A DNA stretch of 64,000 nt from Solicoccozyma terricola (Eukaryota > Basidiomycota > Tremellomycetes > Filobasidiales > Piskurozymaceae). Below the pieces are notes generated by a model. That model worked only from the letters and a program-made list of their open reading frames with translations, was not told the origin of the DNA and ran no database searches. The stretch is taken from the NCBI GenBank assembly GCA_001600875.1, contig BCLD01000004.1, forward strand, positions 694,553 through 758,552. Direction: 5' to 3'. This document shows, piece after piece, positions 1 to 11,500 of the stretch. The number at the start of each line of letters is the position of its first letter. The stretch's first letter is position 1. Both the position numbers and the translations under genes were made by a program.

Positions 1-1508
1 TATGACTTCACTCTGAATGACACTCTCCCCATTCGTTACCCGCCTCCTCAACAAGGCGCTATCTAACACACACTTTAAGGCAGCTGCAAATTCTAATAAA
101 GGTCGCTCCACTGCCTTTCGAGCTGTTTCAGTCTCTCTCTTCTTATCGGCGATTGTTTCGTCCAAGTCCTTGGAGACTATTTTATAATCCGCGCGTGTGC
201 GAGCAACGTCGCGTATTGATTCAACCACTTCGAGTTGTGATTGGAGTGTTCGCCACCTGCGAGTCGACTCTAAGGACTCGGTGAGCTTGCTGTTGAGCGG
301 AAAAGGTGCAGACGACATTTTAGCGACTTGAAGAATCGGCGTATGCGCGGTGTGGAGACTTACATGCATAGTTGTATGAGTTGTTTCGTACTCCCTGGCG
401 AAAGTGGTTCAGCTTCCCCTACGTCCAACATTGTGTCATTCGACATTCCATCGATATTCCTAAACAAGTCGTTTGGGAAGTATTCTAGAGGGACTGCTTT
501 CGCAGTCGATGAACCTGGTGAAGGTTGTCGTTGAAGCACGACCGGGCTGTTTTCAAAATTCGATATCGGCGTCGTAATCGGTTGAATTTCCCGGAGTGAT
601 GTTGGAATTGGTGGTGGATTTGTACGAGATGATGACGCTATAGGTTGTGAATATCCAAATGACGTTGACACAGTAGGTGGTGGAATCACAGAGGATGATG
701 AAGCGGTAGATGGCGGTATTCTGTCAGATGCTGGTTTTTGAGGCAGTGAAATTCGGACAGGTGGAGTCGATGGAGGGGGTGGCGGCGGTGATATCGAAGG
801 TGATGGTGGGTTTCCAGAAGTCGATGATCCTGCAAGCCTTGGGGGTACAGAAGATGATGGTCTTGTTGGTGGGTGGTCCCTGACAGATATTGGTGGTGCT
901 GAGGCTGGTGGTGGGTTTCTAGGAGGCGGTGATTTATGTAGTCGACCGGCCGTTGACATTCTCCCATGGTCCACATCTATGGAGTCCCGGCGAGCGCTGT
1001 TATGTGGAGAGGGTGCACGTCTGATGATTGGGGCTGGGCCCGTACGTTTGTCGTCGTACGACGGTGAACGTCCACGGCTGCCTGTTCGTCTTCGTCGGTT
1101 GTCGTTTAATGGAGGATGTGCTGCATGTCTGGGAGATGAATCTCGACTTCGTCTGCGAGGCAGTACGAGAATCCATCAGCTTATGATAGGGGATGTACAC
1201 CAAAAGACATGTGGTAGATGTGGTACTCACTGATGGTTACGATATCGCTTGTCCGGGTAACCCTGGTCTGCCGAACGGCCGCCCTGGGACGAATACCCAG
1301 AGGTATACTTATGTGATCCCTCTCCTTCATCCTGAGGGCGTGAAACTGGTCTCGAGCGCCCCCAGCCATCGTCTTTACTGTTCGATGGAACCCAGTCCTG
1401 CTTATAATGGTGAACATCTTTAGGCGGAGGAAGTATTGGTGGTCGCGAAGGGAGGTGCGAAGAGGATTGCGAGTAGCTACTGGATGGAAGTCCAGATTGA
1501 CCGGACAT
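1..1508 (-). CDS. Unknown Ser/Pro-rich protein with coiled coil (partial, 3' end outside window)
   Basis: I do not recognise this gene. The start is the ATG at 1508 (MSGQSGLPSSSYSQ). Exon 1 ends near 1230 at a GTGAGT donor, and exon 2 resumes after a CTCGCAG acceptor near 1160 in the same reading phase (QRSRDSSPRHAAHPP). Exon 2 runs to about 367 and is dominated by Pro, Ser and Arg, including [14 protein letters not shown] runs. A third exon follows a GTAAGT...CAACAG intron of about 80 bases with a CTAAA branch site. It encodes a charged, probably helical segment (RWRTLQSQLEVVESIRDVA, then DLDETIADKKRETETARKA) that continues past the left edge. The picture is a disordered N-terminal half plus a coiled coil, as in many nuclear or cytoskeletal adaptors, but no family can be named. 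The splice phases support one gene; function is open. Confidence 0.6.
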
Positions 1509-1791
1509 GCTGGATGGCCTGCTGCCTGCTGCCTGCTGCGAGCTGAGCCAGCTGGCGATGCTACCTGGCGATGCTACCTGGTGGACGGTGGACGGTGGTG
1601 CCCGACTTGACGAGGAGGTCGTCGAGGTTGCTCACCACTGTCGACGGTCGTCTCGAGTTCGTTCCCAGTCGCCACCCGTGAGAATCGCATCGAAATTGTG
1701 CAAATAGGTACAAGTACAAATATCCCCATGTTCATGTCCTCCCACTCGGCACACCACAGGCGCCATGGCCCACGAGCCGTACAGAGCGGTA

Positions 1792-4700
1792 TCATCGGCG
1801 CCCTTTCCCTTTCCCCTTCCCCTTGCCCCCTTTCTTCGAAGGTCGAGCATTCTTCGCTTTGCGCTGCACAAAATATGATCGTCAGTGGCAAACTTCGCCG
1901 AGTCTCTCCTCGTGCCGTTCTCGCTCACCTGTTCCAACATCTTGCGCTGTCTTCGAATATCTTCGGAGCTGCGCAATTCGTTCTTGGCCTGTCCAACCGC
2001 TCCCCTCTTCCCCTTTCCGCCTTTCCCAGCGGACTCCGGCGCGCCCTCCTGCTCCTTCTCTGCCTTCTTCTTGGCCACGTACATCTTCTTCTCGTACGTC
2101 GTCGACTTGGGATCCAACGGTTTGGCTTCTGTGACCTTGTTGTGTCGATACCTCTTATCGTCGCCGTATCCAACTTGTCTCGGAATATCACCCTCTGATT
2201 CGCCAACTTTTGGCAAATTAATCTTCTTCTTCTCCTTCCACTCTTCGAATCTACCACTCTTGAACGAAGCAGGTAACCTCGCACCACTCTCCGATCGAAT
2301 GAGCTTCTTGTTGTCGGAGCCGGTACCATCACCTTGCACGAACTTCCGCTTCTTACGGTCCCATTTCAGTTGAGAAGCCTTTTGTTCTCGGGCAACGATA
2401 CCATCATCGCCGTTGAGATCAAAGGTCGCGGTCCTGGCCTGCTCAATAAAGGAAGCGCCGTCTTGAAGCGAGTATCTGAGGGATAAATGGCAGTCAGTTT
2501 GGTAAAAAAGAAGGCGGGATGGAGATAAGTGATTGCTCGACTCACCCCTTCTCAGCCGCTGCACCCGCCTGCGTGTACCCCAAGTAAAACTCGGCGTCAC
2601 GGTATGACTTTGGTTCCTCCTTCTTCCTAGGCTTGGGCATTTCGAAGACGGCCTACGATACGATTGGTGGTGAGTGCTCGTGATCAAACGCTCCCACTGG
2701 GTACACTCACCTCGAGGTCGTTTTCGTCTGCCATCGGCAAATCACCCTGCATGTCAACATCCGCATCCTCGACAACTTCCTCTTCCGCTCCCTTTTCCCT
2801 CTCCCCGTTGGCAACTCGATTCGCCACTGCTTTCTTGTTGACATTGGCGATCGTCTTCCTCCTCTCTTGCATGAGCTGAGCACCGGGAGTTTTCCCTCTC
2901 GTTCCCACTTCGAACACAGTCTCGGTGGGAGTGAAGCTGTTGATCCTAGCGAGGAGAGCGGCTTTTGCTTGAGCCATGTTCGCATCCGTGTTGCCACCAC
3001 CGCTCGATCGCACGACTCCGCTCGACGCTTTGCCTCGGAACCTAGGGTGAATGGAGGTAGCCTCTACGGAACTTCCAGCCAATCCCCAGTTCTGATCCTT
3101 CATCATCTCCTTTGCTCTTCGATAACTTTCCTGACTAGCTTTCCCCTGAGAGCGCTCGTACATTGCTTGACCCTTTCGAGTGACTTCCTTGAGGATGGGA
3201 AGATTTTGTGCCGATTCAACGAGTGTGGTATTGATGTATTCGACTTCCGCATCGAGAGGATCCCGAGGGAGAGATCCGAGCATCAAAGAGGACGTGTATT
3301 CATCCATTTCGCCGAATGACTCCTTCGCGCTGATAAGAGGTCGACCGAGGAAGAGCTGGAGATCCAACAGGTAGGGTAATTCGGTATTAGTAACAAACGA
3401 CCAGGCCCAACCTTGTCTTCCAGCACGAGCCGTCCTTCCGACACGATGGACGAAGATCCTTGACCCCGTTGGGAAATCGTAGTTTACCACATTTTCGAGG
3501 ACGGGAATATCAATACCTCGAGCTGCCACATCCGTGACCACGAGAATGCTTGCTCGACCTCGTCTGAAGCGATCCATTTGTTGTTTACGAGCCACTTGAT
3601 CGAGAGATCCGTAGATATGCGACGTAGAATAGCCAGCGGTTCGAAGCAACGTTGTGAGGTATTCCACGTGATGTTTTGTTGCTGTGAAGATGAGTGTCTG
3701 ATGAGGTGCTGTGTGTTTTGGCATCCGTTCCCTCTTCTTGTACGGTTTCTTTCCCTTATGTGCTCCCTCTCCATCACTTTCACTCCCACTCTCCATATCC
3801 ACATCCTCTCTTTCCATCTTTTCCATCTCTGCCTCTGTGGTGAAAGGTACTCCGATGACATCCTTCAGGAGGCACAACAATGCCGCTTCCTTTTCATTCG
3901 GTTTGACGGTTAAGAATCCCATCCGGAGATCGGAGCTAATCTTGGTCTCCGCGTCCAGTCGAATAAGCTTCGGGTTGACTAGACCTGCCTTGGCGAATTC
4001 AACGAGTGACTTTGGCAAGGTAGCAGAGTAGAGCAGAGTTTGACGAGTCGTTGGAAGTCGGTGAAGAATCTCATGCAATTGCATTTCGAAACCCATTTCA
4101 AAGAGTCTGATGTGGGAGTGTAGGTGTTATCAGCTTGCTATTTTTTGAAAGGTACATGCACCCTGATTCCGATGCCTACTCACCGATCAGCCTCATCAAA
4201 GACCACATACTCGACCGACCTCAAATCGAGATTCATCTCCACAATCAAATGCAACAACCTACCCGGTGTAGCGATGATGACATCCGGATTACTCGCTATC
4301 ATTGAGAACTGTTCATCCAGTGATTCACCACCGACGACCAAACCCCATCTCATCTCCTCTTTCCCATCCTCTTCATCCTCTTCACCAGCATGTCGAACTC
4401 CCTTTCCTCGATAACCTCTAGCTAATTCCTTTCCGACTTTGAGGATCTGAACTGCGAGCTCTCTACCAGGACAGAGTACGAGGGCTCTAGGACCGAATTT
4501 GGAAGAATGTCTTCCTTGAAGTCGGTGTAGTAGGGGAATCATATAAGCTAGGGTTTTACCGGAACCGGTACGTGCCATTCCGACGAGATCGCGAGGTGGG
4601 GTAGCGATCGCATGTGGGATGGATGCACGCTGGATAGGGGTCGGGGTTTTGTACCCTCTCATGAGGAGAGATCGGAGCATAGGTGGGTGAAGACCTAGAG

Positions 4701-5232
4701 GTGGAGTGCGGAAATGTTGGGTAAGGTTTTTACATTTGCGATCAAAAGTAAGATAGATTAGGTACTCACCCATGCTCTGCCAACTCCCACCACCTGTTGT
4801 CCCTTTATTATCCTTACTCTTTCCCTTGCCTTTACCTAAAACCTCTTTGACGGTTGCCGTCGCATCCTTCATGGCTTTTTTCCCCATCAACTGCATAATC
4901 TCATCTTCCTCCTCTTCGTCGTCCTCTTCTTTCTCGACACGAGGTCCAGCAGATGGACCCGCGACGAGCGACGAAGAAATGTCCATCCTGTCATCAGCAA
5001 AATTCGTCGATGGAGCTACATCGTATCCGGATCCATCAGATTCGGCGTCCGAGTCCATAAAGTTGAGTTGATTTGTAGCGCGAGCTTTTGCTTTGCTTTT
5101 TTTGTCGTAGGGAGGCTTGAAGGGTTTAAGTTCGGGAGCAGGTAGTTTTGGAGCAGCAGGTTTGGTCTTTGCAACAGCTGCCGCTGCTGCTGCTCTGGCC
5201 TTTGAGCCCTTGATGGATGGTAGGTTGACCAT
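1792..5232 (-). CDS. DBP10: ATP-dependent RNA helicase DBP10 (DEAD box)
   Basis: Nucleolar DEAD-box helicase for 60S ribosomal subunit assembly. I reconstruct six exons (4770-5232, 4184-4694, 2711-4106, 2546-2652, 1929-2475, 1792-1863), giving an uninterrupted frame of about 1031 residues, close to the yeast protein (about 995). Visible motifs: a Q-motif region (GYKTPTPIQR), Walker A-like ARTGSGKT, ATPGR, DEAD rebuilt across the exon 2/3 junction (VFDEADR then LFEMGF), SAT in LLYSATLPKS, VVTDVAARGIDIP, and HRVGRTARAGRQG. The C-terminus carries the family's DBP10 C-terminal region (SYRDAEFYLGY) and a basic Gly-Lys tail (KKGGKGKGKGKGRR). The N-terminus is Lys/Ala-rich with an acidic patch. It is divergent from the unknown gene at 5461, with a 12-base palindromic E-box between them. 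Identity is secure. Confidence 0.95.
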
Positions 5233-5314
5233 GAGTGTTGTCGATGGATGTCGATGAGCCAGGGGTTGGATTGCTTGAGGGTTGGGTGCAAGATTATTTA
5301 TTCCAGTGACCTGT

Positions 5315-5326
5315 GATCACGTGATC
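5315..5326. promoter_or_regulatory. 12-base palindromic E-box GATCACGTGATC between divergent genes
   Basis: The sequence GATCACGTGATC is a perfect 12-base palindrome centred on CACGTG, the core bound by bHLH factors such as Cbf1. It lies about 85 bases upstream of the DBP10 start and 135 upstream of the gene starting at 5461, so it could serve both. Function is inferred from position and motif only. Confidence 0.45.
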
Positions 5327-5460
5327 TAGTCGATTGAAATGAATTGTCAACAGAGCCGGAGTAGAGAGATGTAGTAGACAAGAGCAGACAGGGGACAGAG
5401 GGGATATCGCATCCCCATCCCATCCCATCCAGGGATCACAAGACGGGATCACAAGACACC

Positions 5461-6659
5461 ATGCCACCGAACAACGACAGAGAACAGGTGCGTAGTCTCA
5501 GTCTCGCACAAACCCATCTTACCACCGCATGCTCATATAGAGCCACCCCCTCTTCCCCATCCCAGTCTCGGAAACGTAAACTCCCTCCCACATTCCCCAC
5601 ATCATTCCCTGCATTTCCAACCTCCTCACCACGAACCGCAAAATCACTCCGTCCACTTCAACCACTCACCGATGTCCTTCCGTCGCCTTCCTCTCATCGA
5701 GATGCAGCAACTCACTCGCCACACCCCCTCCGACTACGTGCAAGATCGCCAAAGACGCCAATGGAAGAAGGCAGAGAACGCATCAGGTCGATGACAACGT
5801 TATCCCCTGCTCCCCTGCCCTTTCCACTGAGAAACTCGGATAAACCCATCATGAGACTCGGGGAATTGGCCTCTTCGTCTGTTAAAATGGAAGGGAAAGG
5901 GAAGGCAGTCATGAAACGAATGGGAGAGTTGGGTGTGATGGAAAGGGTGGACGTGACCGATGTCAAGGAGGACAACGGAGAGGACATTCACAAGGTAGTA
6001 AAGGGACGACCAGGGTGAGTGTATTCGTATAATCCTAACAGCCACCTTTCACTCTTTTCTGATTTGCAAATCTTTCACCACTCGCCAGATCGATGGTATC
6101 CCTTACAGCCCGTCTCCAACGTCTCAACCAACGACACTCTTCCTCACGTTCTCTCTTCTACGCCAGTATCTCCCAAACATCTCGTCATTCATCGTCCATG
6201 ATCAATCTAGAAACCGCAGACGTGATCGTCCAAGTCATCTCCGTCGTCGAACCGATAAAACATGGTGTTCCTCTCTTTCGAGTAAAGATGATCAAAGGTT
6301 CTGAAATCGCTTTGAAACCCGTGTGGACGAGTGGGAAAGATGAGCATGACGATCCTTTCCTAGTCTCCAATTTGCCTATAGCAAATACCCTCGCTTCATC
6401 TCTCATATCATTCGCTATCCCTTCTCAAGATGAAGCAGATACCGCTTCCATACATCCAAGACAACTCGCCGATCTCCTTTCTGCGGCTACTGCAACACGT
6501 CCTGGAAGTCACAGAGCTGGTGGCCAGGTAAAGGGATTCAAAGCGGGACTGTGGAAACCTTGGGATGTGATCGAGTTGGGAGGTGGGATGATGCAATTCA
6601 ATGAGATCAACACTGTATTACTGTGTTCTAGGTATTTGATCATACGAGATCAAATATGA
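5461..6659 (+). CDS. Conserved-looking protein of unknown function
   Basis: I do not recognise this gene. Three exons (5461-5487, 5566-6014, 6089-6659) join in phase to give 348 residues: a nine-codon first exon (MPPNNDREQ), a GTGCGT...CCCAG intron of 78 bases, and a GTGAGT...GCCAG intron of 74. The first half is Pro/Ser/Arg-rich with a possible nuclear signal (SRKRKLPP) and looks disordered. The second half, from about residue 195, looks folded, with alternating hydrophobic strands (ADVIVQVISVVEPI, PLFRVKMIKGSEIALKPVW) and a C-terminus ending INTVLLCSRYLIIRDQI. This might be a small beta-barrel, but I cannot assign a family. It converges on the amino-acid transporter, with 133 bases between stop codons. 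The 78-base first intron is also open in frame, so an unspliced product is possible. Confidence 0.65.
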
Positions 6660-6792
6660 CTTTTCAAGGCAATCATCACATACACTTATTCTATTTAATC
6701 GTGTCAGGTTGTACATATATACCCATGCATGTGTGTCATGAAAATTGTCGTTATACATTCTAAAAACCGGATCATCATCTCGCTTGAGATAT

Positions 6793-9464
6793 CTACACGC
6801 ATATCTTACCACTTCTTGCTTCGCCTGTCCACACCTTGTTCATCGCCAAGAGCAAACTCAACACCATCACCACCGCTCCGAAGAGGGCGCACGCTGCTGC
6901 TGGAAGTTTTCGTGTGGAATACCACGGACCAGGAATGAGATGAAAGTATGTTATTGCTGGACACTGGAAGGGGTCAAGTATAACGGTGAGTGATCAAATC
7001 GGATTATGCATTGGAGAGAGGATATCGTACCACGAAAGCCAAGGCGGTGGCACTGAGACCTCCCGTGATCTCCAGAACGATTCCAAGATCACATGTCAAG
7101 AGCGAGACTGAGCAGATGGACATTGTTGTGAGTAACAAGGGGTACGAGATCCCTATATCGCCGGTCGACTCACCCAATAGAGCTACAGCACATAGCATCG
7201 AGGTGATAACCACATGTCGAACTTGACTGAAAGGTTTACCTGGATACAACGTGATTTCCACAACTTCACGACATACGAAGCATTCGAGAGGTAACGTTGT
7301 CGTCATATTCATACCGATGCAAAATCGTGCGAGATTGCCCATAAAGTCGGACTTTTGCTCCCGAGGTAAGTTTTCATCAGCGATAAAGTATCGAGATCGG
7401 TAGAAGTTTGCATTTAGAGCTCACAGGCGACAAATTGTTCAGGATGTTCGCCTGTTCAAAATTATCCAGTTTAAGAATGGCTAACAATTGGCACGATTTA
7501 ACGGAGCTTGACCTCACCTGCGTTTTGTCCGTAAAGGAAAGGTACCCAGCAATCGACATGACCAAGCAGTATACCAGACTGATACCAGTCGAGATATGAA
7601 CCACCATGTTGAACCTGTAAAGGAAAAAAGTGGGAGTCAAAACTCGGTGTAATTTTTTCCAAAGATTCAACGAATACAGCAGTGCCTCACCGGTCCAGCG
7701 TCGGAACTTTCAAGCTGTCATAAAGCATATGCGAATTTTGATGACAGACATACTGACGGAAAAAGGACGATGATCGGAATTATACTCCTCGTGGGGGGCA
7801 TTGACGTTCTGATTTCGGTCTACTCACTGCAAAGCTAATCACGCCGACGGCCTCAAACACCTTTGGCTTGATGATCGTATATACATGCTCTGTTGAGCCT
7901 TTCAAGGTTGACTCTGATAGCGGTCCTCGAATAAGCACGGTTAAAACGATGAAAGACATGGCCACCAGAGCTGTCAAGGTCAATCGTAAGTGGACCCCTC
8001 ACATATAGTTGGAATTTCGCGACGCCATCTTTCACTCACCCATCCCACTAGCATGACTCAACTTTGATATATCCCTATTCAGACTCAAAGGGTACATTAC
8101 AAAGAACGAACTACAAATAATGATGAATTGTCTGTTGATGATTAGACTACCGAAAGATGATTGTGAGAATGTCGGTAGGAGATATCGAAGGACGGGTGTT
8201 ACTGTATCACCGGTGATGACGCCACATGCGCACATGCTATATGGAAGAACATTCCATCAAGACGGCCCTAGAAACCACAAGACCACAGATCTGGACAGGA
8301 GACGACTTACCCTCCCAACGCAAAGGCGAATTGAAAGAAGGCTACTGATATCCGACCAGGAGCTCCATAGCAGTGTTCCATGATCTATATCGACGGGGAT
8401 ATTGGGTTATGAGGAAAACCTTGACTCGGTTGGAATTTGATTCTCATTGCACTGACCCCGATGTAGGTAGACCTGCCGCTGAGCTTGGCACTGATAACGA
8501 GTAACCGAATAGTCCTAGCAGTAGTCGTCGTATGTGATTGTAAGCTGCAGTGCATGTAGTCTTTTCAAAAAATACAGTCAAGCTTACCAATTGGTGACTA
8601 TACAAAGAGTTACTAGAAGAAAAACTCCCGTGAAGAAACCAGCTTCTGCTACGGCGTACGGTAAGCCTGAGGGTGTGGGAGGTTTTTAATCATATAATCT
8701 GTGAGATTCTCTGTGGTATACGAAAGGCTGCGTCCAGACGCTCGCTTCGCTCACCGATTATTCCAGCTCCCAATATAGAATTCGACATCTGCGGCATGGC
8801 AAGAAGGGGGAAGAAGGGGGGGGGGGGACATGGTCAGCTTTTTTTGAACTGACACTTGATACCAGCAGCGTACACACATTTGCTATAACAGCAGGTAAAG
8901 TGCTTTTTGCTGATGCATCCAGTGGAGATTCACCTTCCCCACCTTCCTGATCGTGACCATTTGAACCATTCCATAGCAGGGGCTCGGTTGAATCATGATT
9001 ATGTTGACCATCGTCGTAGTCTTTTGATGGGGGAGTGAGCAAGTGACCATGGTAGAGTGTTTCAGTATACTGAATGTGAAATAGCACATCATTCATTCAA
9101 CCTCACCTAATGAGCCCACTTGTCGTCTTCCACCATCAGGTCGAAAATCAGTTAATTCATATTCCATCGCCGCTGAAACTTGATCATCTTCTCCACTCCC
9201 GACTCTTTTGTTTTCTCCGTCTTTCTGTCCTTGCTCTGTGGGACTCGTTGAAGAAGAGTTGATCCGGTTCACTGAAATTGAACTTGAGCTTGGACTTGAA
9301 CTTGAACTTGAACTTGAACTTGGTCCCATCCGTAGTCGCCTTTGTTGGTCCCTTTCATCGGCTTGATCTGCATTTCGTGGGGGTGAACACCCGTCCAAAC
9401 TCGACGTGGATGCTCTGTTTGACAAGAGACCGATTCTGAGATCGGAGGTAGAAGAGGGAGCCAT
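6793..9464 (-). CDS. Vacuolar-type amino-acid transporter (Aa_trans family, AVT-like)
   Basis: Multi-spanning amino-acid/auxin permease family protein, in fungi usually vacuolar. The start at 9464 gives a Ser-rich cytosolic N-terminus of roughly 180 residues. The first membrane segment has the family signature STLPAVIAN, then MSNSILGAGIIG and LPYAVAEAGFF rebuilt across introns; later segments include GISLVYCLVMSIAGYLSFTD, LARFCIGMNMTTTLPLECFV and ITGGLSATALAFV. The last exon (CPAITYFHLIPGPW...) follows a GTACGA...TTCCAG intron and ends at a TAG at 6793-6795. There are about eight or nine exons, typical for the phylum. One intron (8754 leftwards) begins with an unusual GTGAGCGAAGCGAGC sequence, and the intron before it holds a C run on the sense strand near 8817-8828. 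Substrate and exact AVT subgroup cannot be read from sequence. Middle exon boundaries are approximate. Confidence 0.85.
9281..9322. repeat. Hexanucleotide repeat (GAACTT)n in coding exon
   Basis: Five or more near-perfect hexamers. Read on the minus strand they are AAGTTC units in exon 1 of the amino-acid transporter, encoding part of a poly-serine run. Because the unit is six bases, length changes keep the frame. Confidence 0.85.
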
Positions 9465-9701
9465 GATAGCAGTTGTATAGGATATGCGAGATGGTGTGTG
9501 TGTGTGTGAAAGAGAGAGAGACTATGTCATTGCTGGGACCGTTGGAGTGAGTGTATACCCGGTTTGGATCTGCGAGGTTGGATGAGACTGACTGACCCTC
9601 CGAGTGACAACCCCCGGTGATATTTATTCAGAGACGCGTGGATGGATGGGGGATGGGAGATGAGAGATTGACTGTTGGGATATTGGCTTCTACTTGTACT
9701 T

Positions 9702-11306
9702 CTACACAACCACCTTCTCCCCCTCCCCCTCCCCCTCCCTCTCCCCCTCCGTAGCCTCAAACTCCTCCTCCTCCTCTTCCATCTCCGTCAACATCTCTAA
9801 ATCACCAGAACGCTCAGCCAACACCTCCAAACTCTCTACATCCAACATCACCCATTTCCTCCTCAATACATCATAAGCAGCAACATCATCCACACTAATC
9901 ACCTCCAATCCTGGGAAATTCCTCGTTGCTCGATCGAAAGATGTTAAATCAGTTGATGGGCCGTGAATGAATAAGATTGAAAATTCCAAAGGGGTTCCGA
10001 ATTTGATGAGATCTTCTTCTTTTGGTTCTACGATTGCGATTTCTGATTCTTCCAAATGACTCGCCTTTCCTCCTCCTCCTCCTCCTCCTCCTCCCATCTT
10101 CCAAGCATCAATAGTCACGTCTCCTAAAGTCTTTTTCACCTGTCTAGCAGACGACCAACCACCTTCATTGAAATCCTCAACGATTCGTAATAATCCAGAA
10201 CGAAGTCGACATGATAACGCAACATGAAGACCTAGTTGTTGAACTTTTCGAGGTAATTTTTGAGCAAAATCACGAGGATGAGGTCCATGAATAGTTCCTC
10301 CACCTCGACCTGAATGGGATGGGAAAAAACCCGTCGCAACACAATCAGTTCAAAACGTTACGTCTTCTTCTTTTTCGCTAACCTCCTCCAACAATGAGAA
10401 AAACAACTCACGAATACCACTTCCTGCATCTCCAACACGAGCACGTCCACTTCCTTTCTGTCTTATCAACTTTTTACCAGATTTATTAACATCTGCTCGA
10501 GTTTTAGTTGACCCAGATCCCTAATCAAATTTCCCGAATTATTACCCGCAAAAAAGAACCATCAGCATTCCACACATTGGACCACGAGCAACGCCCAGTC
10601 ACGCTCACCTGTCGTAAAAGGGACAAATAGTAGACTACACAACGATGTAAAATATCTCTTCGAAACGGTTGTTTGAATACTGTCGGTGGAAGAGGAACAG
10701 CAAGACCCTATATCGGATTTGAAAGAAGGAAAAAAACACAAAAACGACATGAGAATCTGTGTGTGTCGCGAAAGGTGCAAAAGTTCCCGATTCGGGTTCT
10801 GTGTGAACTCACTTCAGGAGCTGGAAGTCGAGGGTTTGGTGATGCTAGTGAAGAGAGAGGGAGGTATGATGGTTGATATGCTATCGAGGAGAACCCAGCG
10901 AGACCTGACGAAGTCATGATGGGAAAAAAATAAAGAGAGGACAGGTAGAGTCAATTATCTCCCCTGCGGGAAACACTGGGTTGTATCTGTTTGAAAAAAC
11001 CCACTTGGATCCCCTTCTAGCATTTTCAACACGCTATCGGTTACATCAATTTCGCCATCCTGGAAGATCAAATTAGGTGGTATGACTTCGTTTGATGATG
11101 TTGGAGTCGGTGTGGATGAAGATGATGCTACTGATGTTTCTGCGCTGATGGTTGCAAACGATCTTCGGAGGGAGGTCTGGGGGATGGGAGTGGGAGTTTG
11201 GTGAAATGTGATTAAGCAGGGTTGTTTTATGAACAGTGAGATATGGGAACTCACGCCGAAGACTGAGCGGATACCCCTGAGGATGACGGTGGATGGGATA
11301 GCCATG
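9702..11306 (-). CDS. Mitochondrial large-subunit ribosomal protein uL4m
   Basis: Mitochondrial counterpart of bacterial L4 (yeast Yml6). The start at 11306 gives a basic, mitochondrial presequence-like N-terminus (MAIPSTVILRGIRSVFG, then TSLRRSFATISAET). Family landmarks in order: RRDILHRCVVYYLSLLRQ, KLIRQKGSGRARVGDAGSG, RGGGTIHGPHPRDFAQKLP and VISVDDVAAYDVLRRKWVML, all classic L4 positions. Unusual points are a glycine run of nine inside an extended loop (encoded by CTC repeats near 10070-10095) and an acidic C-terminal tail (EEEEEEFEATEGEREGEGEGE), partly encoded by a CCCTCC repeat. Five or six exons. It is divergent from the DHODH gene, about 195 bases start to start, with a CACGTG at 11401 between. 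Two mitochondrial genes sharing a promoter suggests co-expression (inference). Confidence 0.93.
9716..9752. repeat. CCCTCC-type repeat in the uL4m 3' coding end
   Basis: Imperfect hexamers of C and T at the end of the uL4m reading frame, encoding alternating Glu and Gly. A similar triplet run (CTC, about 10070-10095) encodes the poly-glycine loop of the same gene. Confidence 0.8.
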
Positions 11307-11500
11307 ACGACTGAGTGAGTGAGCGAGGATGAGGACAGGTCGATGGATGGATCTACTATCCCATGGAACTCACCTTCACTTTTCTGGGTGAGCGTGTTTT
11401 CACGTGGCACGGGGAGGGAGAGGAGGGGAGGAGGGGGGCATGGGGGACCATCCAGCTACATCCCATCTTACAGATCCAGCAGTCGTCCATTCGCACAGTC

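Noticed and set aside
8094..8175. TGATGA words that might mark an intronic box C/D snoRNA
   Set aside because: No matching CTGA box, terminal stem or plausible guide was seen, and they fall in transporter exon/intron sequence of the opposite strand.
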